DNA of 27,158 nucleotides. It comes from JAFGED01 sp964551295 (lineage in GTDB: Bacteria > Chloroflexota > Anaerolineae > B4-G1). The first letter of the stretch is position 1. The number at the start of each line of letters is the position of its first letter. Where the stretch lies: NCBI GenBank assembly GCA_964551295.1, contig CAZKDJ010000037.1:1-27158 (forward strand), read 5' to 3'. Position numbers and translations under genes: made by a program. The notes under the pieces were generated by a model. The model did no database searches, was not told where the DNA came from, and saw only the letters and a program-made list of their open reading frames with translations. Positions 8,741-16,225 of the stretch are shown here, piece after piece.

Positions 8741-9334
8741 ATGTACGACTATCGCAAAATGACGCCCGAAGAACAGCAGCGCATCCTGCAACAACGTCGA
8801 GACCGTGGGTTTCCCCTGCACGCACCGCCTCACTTGCGGGATATAAGCGGGGTATACCTGATCACCAGCGCCTGCTATGAACATCAGCCAATTTTCGATA
8901 CGCCCAACGATCTCTCGTGGTTGGCAGACCAGGTGCTCGACGCGTTTTCCACAGCCGATCTGCCGTATCTAGCTTGGGTGTTTCTGCCCAATCACTATCA
9001 CGTTCTCATGGAAGCGGAGAGTTTGCGCGTCGTGAGCGAGGTCCTGCGTCTGTTGCACAGCCGGACTGCTACAGCCATCAACGGTCGCCATCGGCAACGC
9101 GGGCGCAAAGTCTGGTACCGCTTTAGCGACCGCCGGATGCGCAGCAAGCGGCACTATTTCGCCACGGTGAACTATATCCACCACAACCCGGTCAAGCATG
9201 GATACACAGATCGGATGTCCAGTTGGCCCTGGTCGAGCGTTCACGAATGCGCAGAAACACAGGGCGAGGAGTGGCTAGCGCAAATCTGGCGCGCTTATCC
9301 GGTGGGGGATTACGGGCGGGGGTGGGACTGGTGA
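8741..9334 (+). CDS. REP-associated tyrosine transposase (RAYT, Y1/HUH family)
   Basis: This 197-residue single-strand endonuclease/transposase belongs to the IS200/IS605-like Y1 superfamily. The HUH metal motif is FLPNHYHVLM, with histidines 85 and 87. The probable catalytic tyrosine is Y145 in the family signature YIHHNPVKHG, followed by the usual SWPWSS tail. The frame stays open upstream into purC, but the first ATG after the REP hairpin (8741, MYDYRKMTPEEQQ) gives a normal family start. All key residues are present, so it may be active. It lies between purC and purE in the same direction, flanked by inverted REP-like hairpins. RAYTs in other bacteria process REP hairpins and are domesticated, generally single-copy genes; that role is inferred here. 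Confidence 0.93.
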   Translation: MYDYRKMTPEEQQRILQQRRDRGFPLHAPPHLRDISGVYLITSACYEHQPIFDTPNDLSWLADQVLDAFSTADLPYLAWVFLPNHYHVLMEAESLRVVSEVLRLLHSRTATAINGRHRQRGRKVWYRFSDRRMRSKRHYFATVNYIHHNPVKHGYTDRMSSWPWSSVHECAETQGEEWLAQIWRAYPVGDYGRGWDW

Positions 9335-9345
9335 TGGGCCGCGTT

Positions 9346-9381
9346 ACGCCACTCCACTGCGTTTCGTGGCTCACTACAAAC
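9346..9381. repeat. REP-like hairpin downstream of the RAYT gene, inverted relative to the upstream copy
   Basis: A stem GCCAC (9348-9352) pairs with GTGGC (9366-9370). Aligned with the reverse complement of 8681-8716, the outer positions are conserved (CACTCC, ACTAC, AAC). The stem has changed from GGCAC/GTGCC to GCCAC/GTGGC, a compensatory base-pair swap. It ends at the purE ribosome binding site (AGGAG, 9382-9386). Confidence 0.7.
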
Positions 9382-9395
9382 AGGAGTAGAACCTT

Positions 9396-9872
9396 ATGCT
9401 AGTCGTCGTCATCATGGGATCGCCCAGCGATGCCGAGTTCAGCGCCAAGATCACCCAGGCGCTGGATGGTTTCGGTATTCCCTGGGAAGCACGCGTCGCA
9501 TCGGCACACAAGGTGCCCCGTTACGTCTTGGAGATGCTGGAAGCCTACGAAGCCGATCCCCAACCCAAAGTGTATATCACCGTAGCGGGTCGCAGCAACG
9601 CACTGAGCGGCCTGGTGGATGCCCAGGTGAGCACGCCCGTCATCGCCTGCCCGCCTCACTCAGAAAAGTTCGCCGGCAGCGACGTGTACTCCTCACTCCG
9701 TACGCCCTCCGGCGTCGCACCGGCGGTGGTGCTGGAACCGGAAAACGCGGCGCTGCTGGCAGCAAAAGTGTTGAGCCTGGCAGAGCCGGGCCTGCGCGCA
9801 AAAGTCGAGGCAACACAACACGGGCAACGCCAACGACTCCTCGACGCCGATGCCGAACTGCTGGGCGAATAA
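9396..9872 (+). CDS. purE: 5-aminoimidazole ribonucleotide carboxylase, class II-type PurE
   Basis: This 158-residue enzyme forms CAIR from AIR. Class I bacterial PurE works on N5-CAIR made by PurK and carries an 'AGGAAHLPGM' type loop. This protein instead reads VAGRSNALSGLVD, then VIACPP, then DVYSSLRTPSGVAPAVVL. From memory, these match the animal PAICS carboxylase domain (AGRSNGLG, ISCPP, DVWSSLRLPSG), that is, class II, which uses CO2 directly. MGSPSD and SAHKVP form the phosphate and active-site loops. No purK is present in the window, which is consistent. The ribosome binding site is AGGAG, 9 bases before the ATG. The stop is one base before the purF start. Confidence 0.93.
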   Translation: MLVVVIMGSPSDAEFSAKITQALDGFGIPWEARVASAHKVPRYVLEMLEAYEADPQPKVYITVAGRSNALSGLVDAQVSTPVIACPPHSEKFAGSDVYSSLRTPSGVAPAVVLEPENAALLAAKVLSLAEPGLRAKVEATQHGQRQRLLDADAELLGE

Positions 9873-9873
9873 T

Positions 9874-11274
9874 ATGTACGGCAAACCACGAGAAGCCTGT
9901 GGGATCAGCGGTATCTACGCCCCGGATGGGCGAGTCGCCCGCATGGCCTTCTTCGTCCACTACGCCCTGCAGCACCGCGGCCAGGAAAGCGCCGGGATCG
10001 CCACCTCCGACGGCCACATCGCCCACATCCACAAGGGCATGGGCCTCGTCTCTCACGTTTTCAACGAGGAAAACCTGGGCCACCTCAAGGGCCACCTGGC
10101 CATAGGACACAACCGCTACTCCACAACCGGGTCATCCTACCTGCGCAACGCGCAGCCCTACCTGATCGAGACCGCGCTCGGGCCGCTGGGTATCGCGCAC
10201 AACGGCAATCTCACCAACGCCCCCACCCTGCGTCGGGAGCTTTTCGACCGGGGCGTGGGACTGGTCTCGTCATCCGACAGCGAAATCATCACCCAGATGC
10301 TGGCCGGCGCGCCGGGAGGCAAGTGGAACGAGCGCATCGCCGCCTTTATGTGCAAAGCCAAGGGCGCCTACGCGCTGACGATCCTGACGCGAGAGGCGGT
10401 CTATGCAGCCCGTGATCCCTGGGGTTTCCGCCCGCTGTGCCTGGGTCGACTGAACGAAGATGGCCTGGTGGTCGCCTCGGAAACGTGTGCCCTGGCGACC
10501 ATCGGTGCCACCTTCGTCCGCGAGATCAAGCCAGGGGAGATCGTGCGGCTGGACCAAAACGGCCTGACGGCGTGGCAGGGAATGGAAGCCGCGGAGAAGC
10601 CATCCCTGTGCATCTTTGAGTACATCTACTTTGCCCGCCCCGACTCGGTGCTGGAGGGACGCTCCGTCCATCGCGTGCGCCGGTGTTTGGGCGAGTTGCT
10701 GTCGCAAGAACACCCCGTCGAGGCGGACATGGTCATCGGCGTGCCCGACTCGGCCACCGCCCACGCCATCGGGTATTCCAATGCCTCCGACATCCCCTTC
10801 GGCGAAGGGCTGATCAAGAACCGCTACATTGGACGCACGTTTATCCAACCCGACGACCGGCTGCGCCGCCTGGGGGTGGCGCTCAAATTCAACCCCCTGC
10901 CCGACCTGAAAGGCAAACGCATCATCATGGTCGACGACTCGATCGTGCGCGGCACCACCAGCGGCCCCATCGTGTCCCTGGTGCGTCTGGCGGGCGCCAC
11001 GGAGGTACACATGCGGGTAGGCTCGCCGCCGATCCGCCATCCCTGCTTCATGGGAGTGGATATGGCGACGAAGGAAGAACTTATCGCCGCCCGTATGAGT
11101 GTAGAGGAGATCGCCAAGTACATCGGCGCAGACAGCCTGGGCTACCTCTCCCTGGAGGGGCTACAGGAAGCCGTGGGCAAAGAGGCGGGAGGCTACTGCC
11201 AAGCCTGTTTCAGCGGCGACTATCCCGTGGCAGTCGTGGATGGGAGTAGCAAGCGAGCCTTTGAGAAAGCTTAA
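9874..11274 (+). CDS. purF: Amidophosphoribosyltransferase (glutamine PRPP amidotransferase)
   Basis: This is the first committed enzyme of purine synthesis, making phosphoribosylamine from PRPP and glutamine. Starting at the ATG one base after purE gives 466 residues and an 8-residue propeptide before Cys9 (MYGKPREA, then CGISG). Cleavage would expose Cys as the N-terminal nucleophile, as in Bacillus-type PurF. Glutamine-site motifs HNRYSTTG and AHNGNLTN are intact, and the PRPP loop is IIMVDDSIVRGTTS. Four cysteines in the expected places (SLCIFEY, HPCFMG and the C-terminal CQAC) indicate the structural [4Fe-4S] cluster of the oxygen-sensitive PurF class. A longer frame to 9850 exists inside purE but would add residues before the propeptide without support. 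Confidence 0.97.
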   Translation: MYGKPREACGISGIYAPDGRVARMAFFVHYALQHRGQESAGIATSDGHIAHIHKGMGLVSHVFNEENLGHLKGHLAIGHNRYSTTGSSYLRNAQPYLIETALGPLGIAHNGNLTNAPTLRRELFDRGVGLVSSSDSEIITQMLAGAPGGKWNERIAAFMCKAKGAYALTILTREAVYAARDPWGFRPLCLGRLNEDGLVVASETCALATIGATFVREIKPGEIVRLDQNGLTAWQGMEAAEKPSLCIFEYIYFARPDSVLEGRSVHRVRRCLGELLSQEHPVEADMVIGVPDSATAHAIGYSNASDIPFGEGLIKNRYIGRTFIQPDDRLRRLGVALKFNPLPDLKGKRIIMVDDSIVRGTTSGPIVSLVRLAGATEVHMRVGSPPIRHPCFMGVDMATKEELIAARMSVEEIAKYIGADSLGYLSLEGLQEAVGKEAGGYCQACFSGDYPVAVVDGSSKRAFEKA

Positions 11275-11297
11275 TAATTACTAAGGAGGAAAACCCT

Positions 11298-12698
11298 ATG
11301 GGAGGACTTTTCGGCGTCGTCTCGAAACAAGATTGCGTTCAAGATCTATTCTACGGCACAGACTACCATTCACACCTGGGCACCCGGCGCGGCGGTCTGG
11401 CCGTGTGGAACGACGGGAGCTTTACCCGCTCCATCCACAGCATTGAGAACGCCCAGTTCCGCTCGCGGTTCGACAGCGACGTTCCGAAAATGTCTGGGAC
11501 CATGGGGATCGGCTGCATCAGCGATACCGATAGCCAGCCCCTCATCGTCCGCTCGCACCTGGGCGACTATGCCATCGTCACCGTCGGGCGGGTCAACAAC
11601 GCCCAACAACTGGTGGACGAGGCCCTCAGCGGATACACGACCCACTTCACAGAGATGAGCGGTGGAGAAGTCAGCCCGACCGAGTTGATCGCCAACTTGA
11701 TTGCTCAAGGAACGACATTTGAGGATGGCATCCGGCACGCTCAAGAAGCCGTCGATGGATCGTGCTCCCTGCTGCTCCTGACGCCCCACGGGATATATGC
11801 TGCCCGCGATCGCCTGGGACGCACGCCACTGGCCATCGGTGAAAAAGAGGGTGCCCGCTGCGTCTCTATGGAGACGTGCGCTTTCCCCAACCTGGATTAT
11901 AACCTTCAGCGCCAACTGGGGCCGGGCGAGATCGCACTACTGACGCCCGATGGCGTCGACCAGCGGACCGCCCCGGGCGACACGCTGCGGATCTGCGCGT
12001 TCCTGTGGGTGTACTACGGCTATCCATCCTCCAGTTATGAGGGAATCAACGTCGAGGTGATGCGCTATCGCAGCGGCGCAGCTCTGGCCCGCGCCGACAC
12101 CGTCAAGGCCGACATGGTCGCCGGCATACCCGACTCTGGCATTGGCCACGCCATCGGCTACGCCAACGAGGCCAAAATCCCTTATACCCGCCCTTTCGTC
12201 AAGTACACGCCCACCTGGCCGCGGAGCTTTACGCCCCAGGATCAGGCCGTCCGAAACCTGGTGGCGCGGATGAAGCTGATTCCCATCCGCGATCTGATCC
12301 AGGGAAAACGTTTGTTGTTCTGCGAAGACTCGATCGTGCGTGGCACACAGCTACACGAGACCGTCCAGCGATTGTTCGACGATGGTGCGAGAGAGGTACA
12401 CATGCGGCCAGCTTGTCCGCCGCTGATCTATGGTTGCAAGTTTCTCAACTTTTCTCGATCGCGTTCTGAACTGGACTTGGCCGGGCGGCGAGCTATCCGC
12501 GAACTGGAAGGCCATGAAGACGCGCCGCTCGAAGAATACGCCGACCCACAATCAGAAAAGCACCACATGATGGTCGATCACATCCGGCACCGACTGAACC
12601 TCACATCCCTACAGTACCAAACTCTGTCGGACATGATCGACGCAATCGGCCTGCCGAAGGAAAAGGTCTGCACATACTGCTGGAACGGCGTGGGGTAA
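11298..12698 (+). CDS. PurF-like paralogue with degenerate glutaminase site
   Basis: This protein also has 466 residues and follows purF by 23 bases, with a strong ribosome binding site (AAGGAGG). It begins MGGLFGVVS where true PurF has the nucleophilic cysteine (M/propeptide-CGI/F), so the cysteine is replaced by glycine. The RYSTTG and HNG glutamine-site motifs have also gone (GCISDTDSQP and VTVGRVNN stand in their place). The phosphoribosyltransferase half is recognisable: GIPDSGIGHAIGYA, then the PRPP loop CEDSIVRGTQ with its acidic pair kept. Cysteines matching the Fe-S ligands are retained (RICAFLW, YGCKFL, CTYC). It may be an ammonia-dependent transferase, a partner or regulator of PurF, or an enzyme using PRPP for another purpose. 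From memory, similar 'MGG' PurF relatives occur in other anaerobes, annotated simply as PurF. Confidence 0.88.
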   Translation: MGGLFGVVSKQDCVQDLFYGTDYHSHLGTRRGGLAVWNDGSFTRSIHSIENAQFRSRFDSDVPKMSGTMGIGCISDTDSQPLIVRSHLGDYAIVTVGRVNNAQQLVDEALSGYTTHFTEMSGGEVSPTELIANLIAQGTTFEDGIRHAQEAVDGSCSLLLLTPHGIYAARDRLGRTPLAIGEKEGARCVSMETCAFPNLDYNLQRQLGPGEIALLTPDGVDQRTAPGDTLRICAFLWVYYGYPSSSYEGINVEVMRYRSGAALARADTVKADMVAGIPDSGIGHAIGYANEAKIPYTRPFVKYTPTWPRSFTPQDQAVRNLVARMKLIPIRDLIQGKRLLFCEDSIVRGTQLHETVQRLFDDGAREVHMRPACPPLIYGCKFLNFSRSRSELDLAGRRAIRELEGHEDAPLEEYADPQSEKHHMMVDHIRHRLNLTSLQYQTLSDMIDAIGLPKEKVCTYCWNGVG

Positions 12699-12700
12699 GC

Positions 12701-12734
12701 GGGGATTGGAAATCCCGGGAATTTGGCAATCCCC
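12701..12734. other. Inverted repeat between convergent genes
   Basis: GGGGATTG (12701-12708) and CAATCCCC (12727-12734) are exact reverse complements, and the interior (AAATCCCGGGAATTT) is itself nearly palindromic. It starts just after the stop of the PurF paralogue and lies in the 62-base gap to the convergent prenyl synthase gene. No T-run follows on either strand, so a classical intrinsic terminator is not clear. It may still block transcription or stabilise both 3' ends. Confidence 0.5.
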
Positions 12735-12760
12735 TTGGAGTGATTCTGGACCTACTGAGA

Positions 12761-13804
12761 TTATTTCTCGCGATTGAGTAGCGTCTGCTCCAGTTCATAG
12801 AGCGCCCGGGCAGCCGGCCCATCCAACCCTGCTTCCTCAAGCGCAGCCAGTGCCTGGCCGTGATGCTCCTGCGCCAGCCGCTCAGCGTACTCGCGACTGC
12901 CCACTTGCTCCAACAGCTCCGTAGCACGGCCCACGTCAGACGCCGATAACTCATCCTGCTTCAACAGCCTCCGCAGAACCCCGCTCCGCTCCAGGCCGTG
13001 AAGAATGGGCAACGACTTTTTGCGTCGGGCAATATCGGCGCCGGCGGGTTTCCCCGTAAGCGCCGGGTCACCCCATATTCCCAGGACATCGTCGCGCATC
13101 TGAAAGATCAATCCCAGGTGGCGGCCAAACTTGCGCAGGCTCTCGCACTGAGCCTCGGAAGCATCGGCGATGAGGGCCCCCATTTGACAGGAACAGGCCG
13201 CCAGCGCTGCCGTCTTGCCCTCGATCATTGCGATATAGTCCTCGACCGAAACGCGGTCGCGACTCTCAAAGCCAATATCGAGATACTGACCGCCGGTCAG
13301 GGCCAACTGGGTGATATTGAAGAGACAACAAGCCGCTACAACCGTCGGCGCCGGCACCCCCCGCTCAACGAGCAACAGCAAAGCGAGGTTAGACAGTGCA
13401 AACATCGCATCTCCGACGTTGATCGCGTGCGCATCTCCCCACAATGCCCACACCGTGGGACGGCCACGCCGCGTCTCGTCTCGATCCTCGATATCGTCGT
13501 GGACGAGGGTAAAGTTGTGCATGATCTCAATCGCGGCCCCGGCAGGCAGCGCCTGCTCCCAGTTACCACCACAGGCCTCGCAACACAACAAGCAAAGGAC
13601 AGGGCGCACCCGCTTGCCAGCACTCGCATGGCAGGGATTGAAGGCGTCGTCGGCCCACCCCAGATGATAACGCATTACGCCAAAAAAGTCAGCGTGGCGC
13701 GGATCAGAGGCCCTGATAAGAGCCTGCATCTCTGCCTCGAGAGGAGGTAAATAGCGATCAAAATAGGCCGGGAGGAATGATGTGCCAGTGGACAATTGCT
13801 CCAT
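12761..13804 (-). CDS. Polyprenyl (short-chain isoprenyl) diphosphate synthase
   Basis: This trans-prenyltransferase condenses IPP with allylic diphosphates. The 347-residue protein from the ATG at 13804 carries GKRVRP (63-68), the first aspartate-rich motif DDIED at 103-107, and the second in FQMRDDVLGIWGD (234-246). A phenylalanine five residues before the first motif suggests a short product such as GGPP or FPP; this is inference from the chain-length rule. The frame is open further upstream into the DUF116 gene, but the added residues look random, and 13804 is the first ATG after that gene's stop (20-base gap). No clear SD is visible, so translational coupling is likely. It is the last gene of the operon with the IPP isomerase, which would supply its substrates. 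Confidence 0.92.
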   Translation of the reverse strand: MEQLSTGTSFLPAYFDRYLPPLEAEMQALIRASDPRHADFFGVMRYHLGWADDAFNPCHASAGKRVRPVLCLLCCEACGGNWEQALPAGAAIEIMHNFTLVHDDIEDRDETRRGRPTVWALWGDAHAINVGDAMFALSNLALLLLVERGVPAPTVVAACCLFNITQLALTGGQYLDIGFESRDRVSVEDYIAMIEGKTAALAACSCQMGALIADASEAQCESLRKFGRHLGLIFQMRDDVLGIWGDPALTGKPAGADIARRKKSLPILHGLERSGVLRRLLKQDELSASDVGRATELLEQVGSREYAERLAQEHHGQALAALEEAGLDGPAARALYELEQTLLNREK

Positions 13805-13824
13805 CGATTTCACACAGCCACCGA

Positions 13825-14265
13825 TCACAGCTTTAGATGACCATTGCTGAGAATGATCTCGCGCGCCGACTCGACATCCACTTTTGTGTCCACACACCCG
13901 TCCTGTGACAACGGAAATGTGACTACGATCGGCTGGCCGTGATCCCAATCCATCTGGGCTATTGCTTCCAACCCCTCCTCAAGCTCCTTATCACAGGCAA
14001 TCGCAACCACACCGGCCGGCTGGTGCTCAGCCAAAAAGCGCACCGCCAGCCGGCCGCCGGGAGCCACACACACGCCACCATAGCCAGCGTCCGCAGCAGC
14101 AGCGCGCAACTTGTAGATTGCACAATCGGTAAGGGAACATCCGGTGCAGTCCAATCCCTGCTTTGTCATCTTGCCAGGACAGTCCTGGCTCGGGCGTAGG
14201 CAATGCGGCAACAACAGCACCCGTTGAGAAAAAGGCACGCTGGCCACGTCAACTTGCTCTGTCAC
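13825..14265 (-). CDS. DUF116 family Cys-rich protein
   Basis: This 146-residue protein starts at GTG (14265) with AAGGAG 9 bases upstream. It matches, from memory, the DUF116 pattern: LLPHCLR at the start, then a cysteine cluster (C22, C29, C40, C43, C48) that could hold a metal or Fe-S cluster. An alternating fold follows (GGVCVAPGG, AGVVAIACDKELEEG), and a late GCVDT motif supplies another cysteine. The biochemical role of the family is not established to my knowledge. Its position between the isomerase and prenyl synthase genes, in the same direction with short gaps, suggests co-expression with isoprenoid synthesis. Confidence 0.75.
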   Translation of the reverse strand: MTEQVDVASVPFSQRVLLLPHCLRPSQDCPGKMTKQGLDCTGCSLTDCAIYKLRAAAADAGYGGVCVAPGGRLAVRFLAEHQPAGVVAIACDKELEEGLEAIAQMDWDHGQPIVVTFPLSQDGCVDTKVDVESAREIILSNGHLKL

Positions 14266-14341
14266 AGACCAATCTCCTTTACTTCCAAGTTTAGAAAGCA
14301 GTCCTTCCCTCGCACCTTAAAACCCACCAGCGTTGCCAAAG

Positions 14342-15361
14342 CTACGACACAGTGGTGATAGGAATTCGCCCCAAGGCAGCAATATCGACGGCTCCCACAG
14401 CGAACATGGCGACACGCAACTGGGTCACAAGCGCGGCAATGAGATCCGCAACGGCGGCGGTAGACTCATCGGCTGCGTGCAAAAACGCCCCGGCGATGCC
14501 ACACGCAGCCGCGCCGAGCGCAATCGCCTTGGCCATCTGGATGCCATCACGAATGCCTCCGCTGGCAAGGATGGGCAGATCGGGCGCTCCTCGACGGGCC
14601 ATCAACAGACTCTCGACAGTGGGAATGCCCCAGTCCACAAAGGCGGCCGCCACCTGGCGCTGGCATTCGGTGACGGCCCGGTACATCTCAACCTGGCTCC
14701 ACGAACTTCCGCCGGCGCCTGCAACGTCGATTGCCGCCACCCCGGCGCCCGCCAACTGGCAAGCCGCCTGCTCCGAGATACCCCACCCCACCTCCTTCAC
14801 CACCACAGGCACCTCCAAAGCGCGACAGATCGCCTCGATCTTGGACAGCAGTCCGCCAAAGCGCGTCTCCCCTTCTGGCTGCAGTGCTTCCTGAACCGAA
14901 TTAAGATGCAGGATCAGCGCATCCGCCTCGATCATCTCGACAGCGCGCCGGCATTCGTCGAGACCATAGCCGTAGTTCAACTGGATTGCGCCCAGATTAG
15001 CCAGCAAGAGGATATCGGGGGCCAAATGGCGCACGCGGTACGTATCCGCCAAGGTTGGATCCTCGATGGCAGCGCGCTGAGACCCTATCCCCATACCAAC
15101 CCCGGCAGCCTGAGCAGCTTCTGCCAACCTCCGATTGATCACGCTGGCTTCCGGGGTGCCGCCCGTCATCGAGGAGATAAAAAAAGGGGCCGCCAGATGC
15201 CTGCCGAATAACTCTGTAGATGTATCTACAGACTCAAGGTCGAACTCTGGCAACGCACAGTGAGTAAAACGATAACGCTCAAAGCCGGATGAGACATTTT
15301 TAGAGTCAACGTCATTTTGCAGATTAATGCGAATGTGATCCAGTTTACGCTGCCGGTGCAT
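14342..15361 (-). CDS. fni: Type 2 isopentenyl-diphosphate delta-isomerase
   Basis: This FMN- and NAD(P)H-dependent TIM-barrel enzyme interconverts IPP and DMAPP. It has 339 residues, typical of the family. Signatures are SSMTGG, the substrate loop LHLNSVQEALQPEG, the FMN/phosphate stretches VKEVGWGIS, DVAGAGGSSW and LASGGIRDG, and GRIPI near the end. The ATG at 15361 is preceded by AAGGAG at good spacing, and the promoter lies at 15414-15442 on the minus strand. It is the first gene of an operon with the DUF116 and prenyl synthase genes. It is unrelated to the type 1 Nudix isomerase. Confidence 0.95.
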   Translation of the reverse strand: MHRQRKLDHIRINLQNDVDSKNVSSGFERYRFTHCALPEFDLESVDTSTELFGRHLAAPFFISSMTGGTPEASVINRRLAEAAQAAGVGMGIGSQRAAIEDPTLADTYRVRHLAPDILLLANLGAIQLNYGYGLDECRRAVEMIEADALILHLNSVQEALQPEGETRFGGLLSKIEAICRALEVPVVVKEVGWGISEQAACQLAGAGVAAIDVAGAGGSSWSQVEMYRAVTECQRQVAAAFVDWGIPTVESLLMARRGAPDLPILASGGIRDGIQMAKAIALGAAACGIAGAFLHAADESTAAVADLIAALVTQLRVAMFAVGAVDIAALGRIPITTVS

Positions 15362-15413
15362 GCACTCCTTACGTAACTTGAGAGATTCTTTAGTGTTCTT
15401 AAAAACAGGTTAC

Positions 15414-15442
15414 ATGATAGCGGTAGTAGGAATGCTTGTCAA
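15414..15442 (-). promoter_or_regulatory. Promoter of the isoprenoid operon
   Basis: Read on the minus strand, a consensus TTGACA (15442-15437) is followed by a 17-bp spacer and TATCAT (15419-15414). The site lies about 52 bases before the isomerase start codon. Its -35 hexamer lies in the left arm of a palindrome shared with the acpP promoter. Confidence 0.75.
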
Positions 15443-15456
15443 CTCGCGGTTGACAA
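15436..15456. promoter_or_regulatory. Palindrome containing both divergent -35 boxes (candidate operator)
   Basis: TTGTCAAC (15436-15443), the 5-base spacer TCGCG, and GTTGACAA (15449-15456) form a perfect 8+8 inverted repeat. Each arm contains the TTGACA hexamer of one of the two divergent promoters. A dimeric regulator binding here would control acpP and the isomerase operon together. Two RNA polymerases could hardly bind both -35 sites at once. Confidence 0.7.
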
Positions 15457-15477
15457 ACTTTCACCTATGAGTAGAAT
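15450..15477 (+). promoter_or_regulatory. Promoter of acpP
   Basis: A consensus TTGACA (15450-15455), a 16-bp spacer and TAGAAT (15472-15477) lie about 47 bases before the acpP start. Confidence 0.75.
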
Positions 15478-15524
15478 ATGGTGGTATTCACTCCACCTAA
15501 GAAAATTAAAGGGAGGCAAAACCA

Positions 15525-15761
15525 ATGGCAGATACTCTTGAGCGCATCAAGAAAATCATTGTCGATCTATTGGGCGTAGAGGAAGACCAAGTCACGATGG
15601 AGGCACGCTTTCGCGAGGACATGGAAGCAGATTCCCTCGACCTCGTCGAGTTGATCATGGCACTCGAAGAGGAGTTCGATGGTCAAATCTCTGACGAAGA
15701 CGCTCAAAAGATCACTACGGTTGGCGAAGTAGTCACTTACGTCGACCAGAACATGGTCTAA
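15525..15761 (+). CDS. acpP: Acyl carrier protein
   Basis: This small acidic four-helix protein (78 residues) carries growing acyl chains on a phosphopantetheine arm. The attachment site is Ser37 in the motif EADSLDLVEL. Length and the EEEFD/ISDEDAQKITTVGEVV segments are typical. GGGAGG lies ahead of the ATG. It is transcribed alone, from its own promoter to the terminator at 15792. The partner genes plsX and fabF lie 3-5 kb away on the other strand, so it is not inside the usual plsX-fab operon. Confidence 0.97.
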   Translation: MADTLERIKKIIVDLLGVEEDQVTMEARFREDMEADSLDLVELIMALEEEFDGQISDEDAQKITTVGEVVTYVDQNMV

Positions 15762-15791
15762 TACAAGCTTCTATACTGGCATACAGCACAG

Positions 15792-15820
15792 GGCTACTGG
15801 GAAACCGGTAGCCTTTTGTT
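15792..15820 (+). terminator. Intrinsic terminator of acpP
   Basis: GGCTACTGG (15792-15800), a GAAA tetraloop, and CCGGTAGCC (15805-15813) form a 9-bp stem with one G-U pair. The stem is followed directly by TTTTGTT. Confidence 0.9.
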
Positions 15821-15870
15821 ATTTGGCGCTATATGCTATGCTCTGCCCACGTATACTACGGAGGCAAAAT

Positions 15871-16068
15871 ATGGAATGCAAAGTAGAGGAAAATCTGGCC
15901 CGGTGCACGTGCACCTACGAACCCTGCTCGCACAAGGGCAAATGCTGCGAATGCATACAATACCACTGGCGCATGGGAGAACTGCCCGGCTGCCTCTTCC
16001 CACCGGAAGCCGAACGCACCTACGACCGCTCCATCGCCCACTTTGTCCGCATCCACAGCCAGCGCTAG
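15871..16068 (+). CDS. Small Cys-rich protein (DUF6485-like)
   Basis: This 65-residue protein starts at the ATG at 15871, with GGAGG eight bases upstream. The frame is open further upstream, through the acpP terminator, but only this start has a ribosome binding site. Six cysteines lie in the first half (MECKVEENLARCTC, then CSHKGKCCEC), with another in LPGCLFPPEAE. The spacing suggests a zinc or Fe-S knuckle. The later stretch AERTYDRSIAHF is typical, from memory, of a small conserved protein family annotated as DUF6485, with no known function. It appears to be a monocistron or a weak readthrough product of acpP. Confidence 0.75.
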   Translation: MECKVEENLARCTCTYEPCSHKGKCCECIQYHWRMGELPGCLFPPEAERTYDRSIAHFVRIHSQR

Positions 16069-16077
16069 GGCTGAGAT

Positions 16078-16106
16078 TTCCCTTTTAGTGGAAATTAAAC
16101 TATAAT
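16078..16106 (+). promoter_or_regulatory. Predicted promoter of the SPFH operon
   Basis: A perfect TATAAT lies at 16101-16106, with a poor -35 match (TTCCCT, 16078-16083) 17 bases upstream. It lies about 150 bases before the first gene of the operon, giving a long leader. Confidence 0.5.
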
Positions 16107-16143
16107 AAGCGCGCAACAACGTTAGAAACCGAATAGACTCTAG

Positions 16144-16225
16144 CTCGACAGGTCGAGGAGGTGAAACCTAACACACGATAGTTGCGTATACCAGATAGGT
16201 ATTGAAAGCGACCAGCATGCTGGTC
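16144..16225 (+). other. Leader with two palindromes ahead of the SPFH operon
   Basis: The 5' leader contains CTCGACAGGTCGAG (16144-16157, arms CTCGAC/GTCGAG) and a perfect 16-base palindrome GACCAGCATGCTGGTC (16210-16225). The second sits about 28 bases before the AAGGAGG ribosome binding site. They may be DNA operators or RNA hairpins. I do not recognise a known riboswitch or T-box here. Confidence 0.45.
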
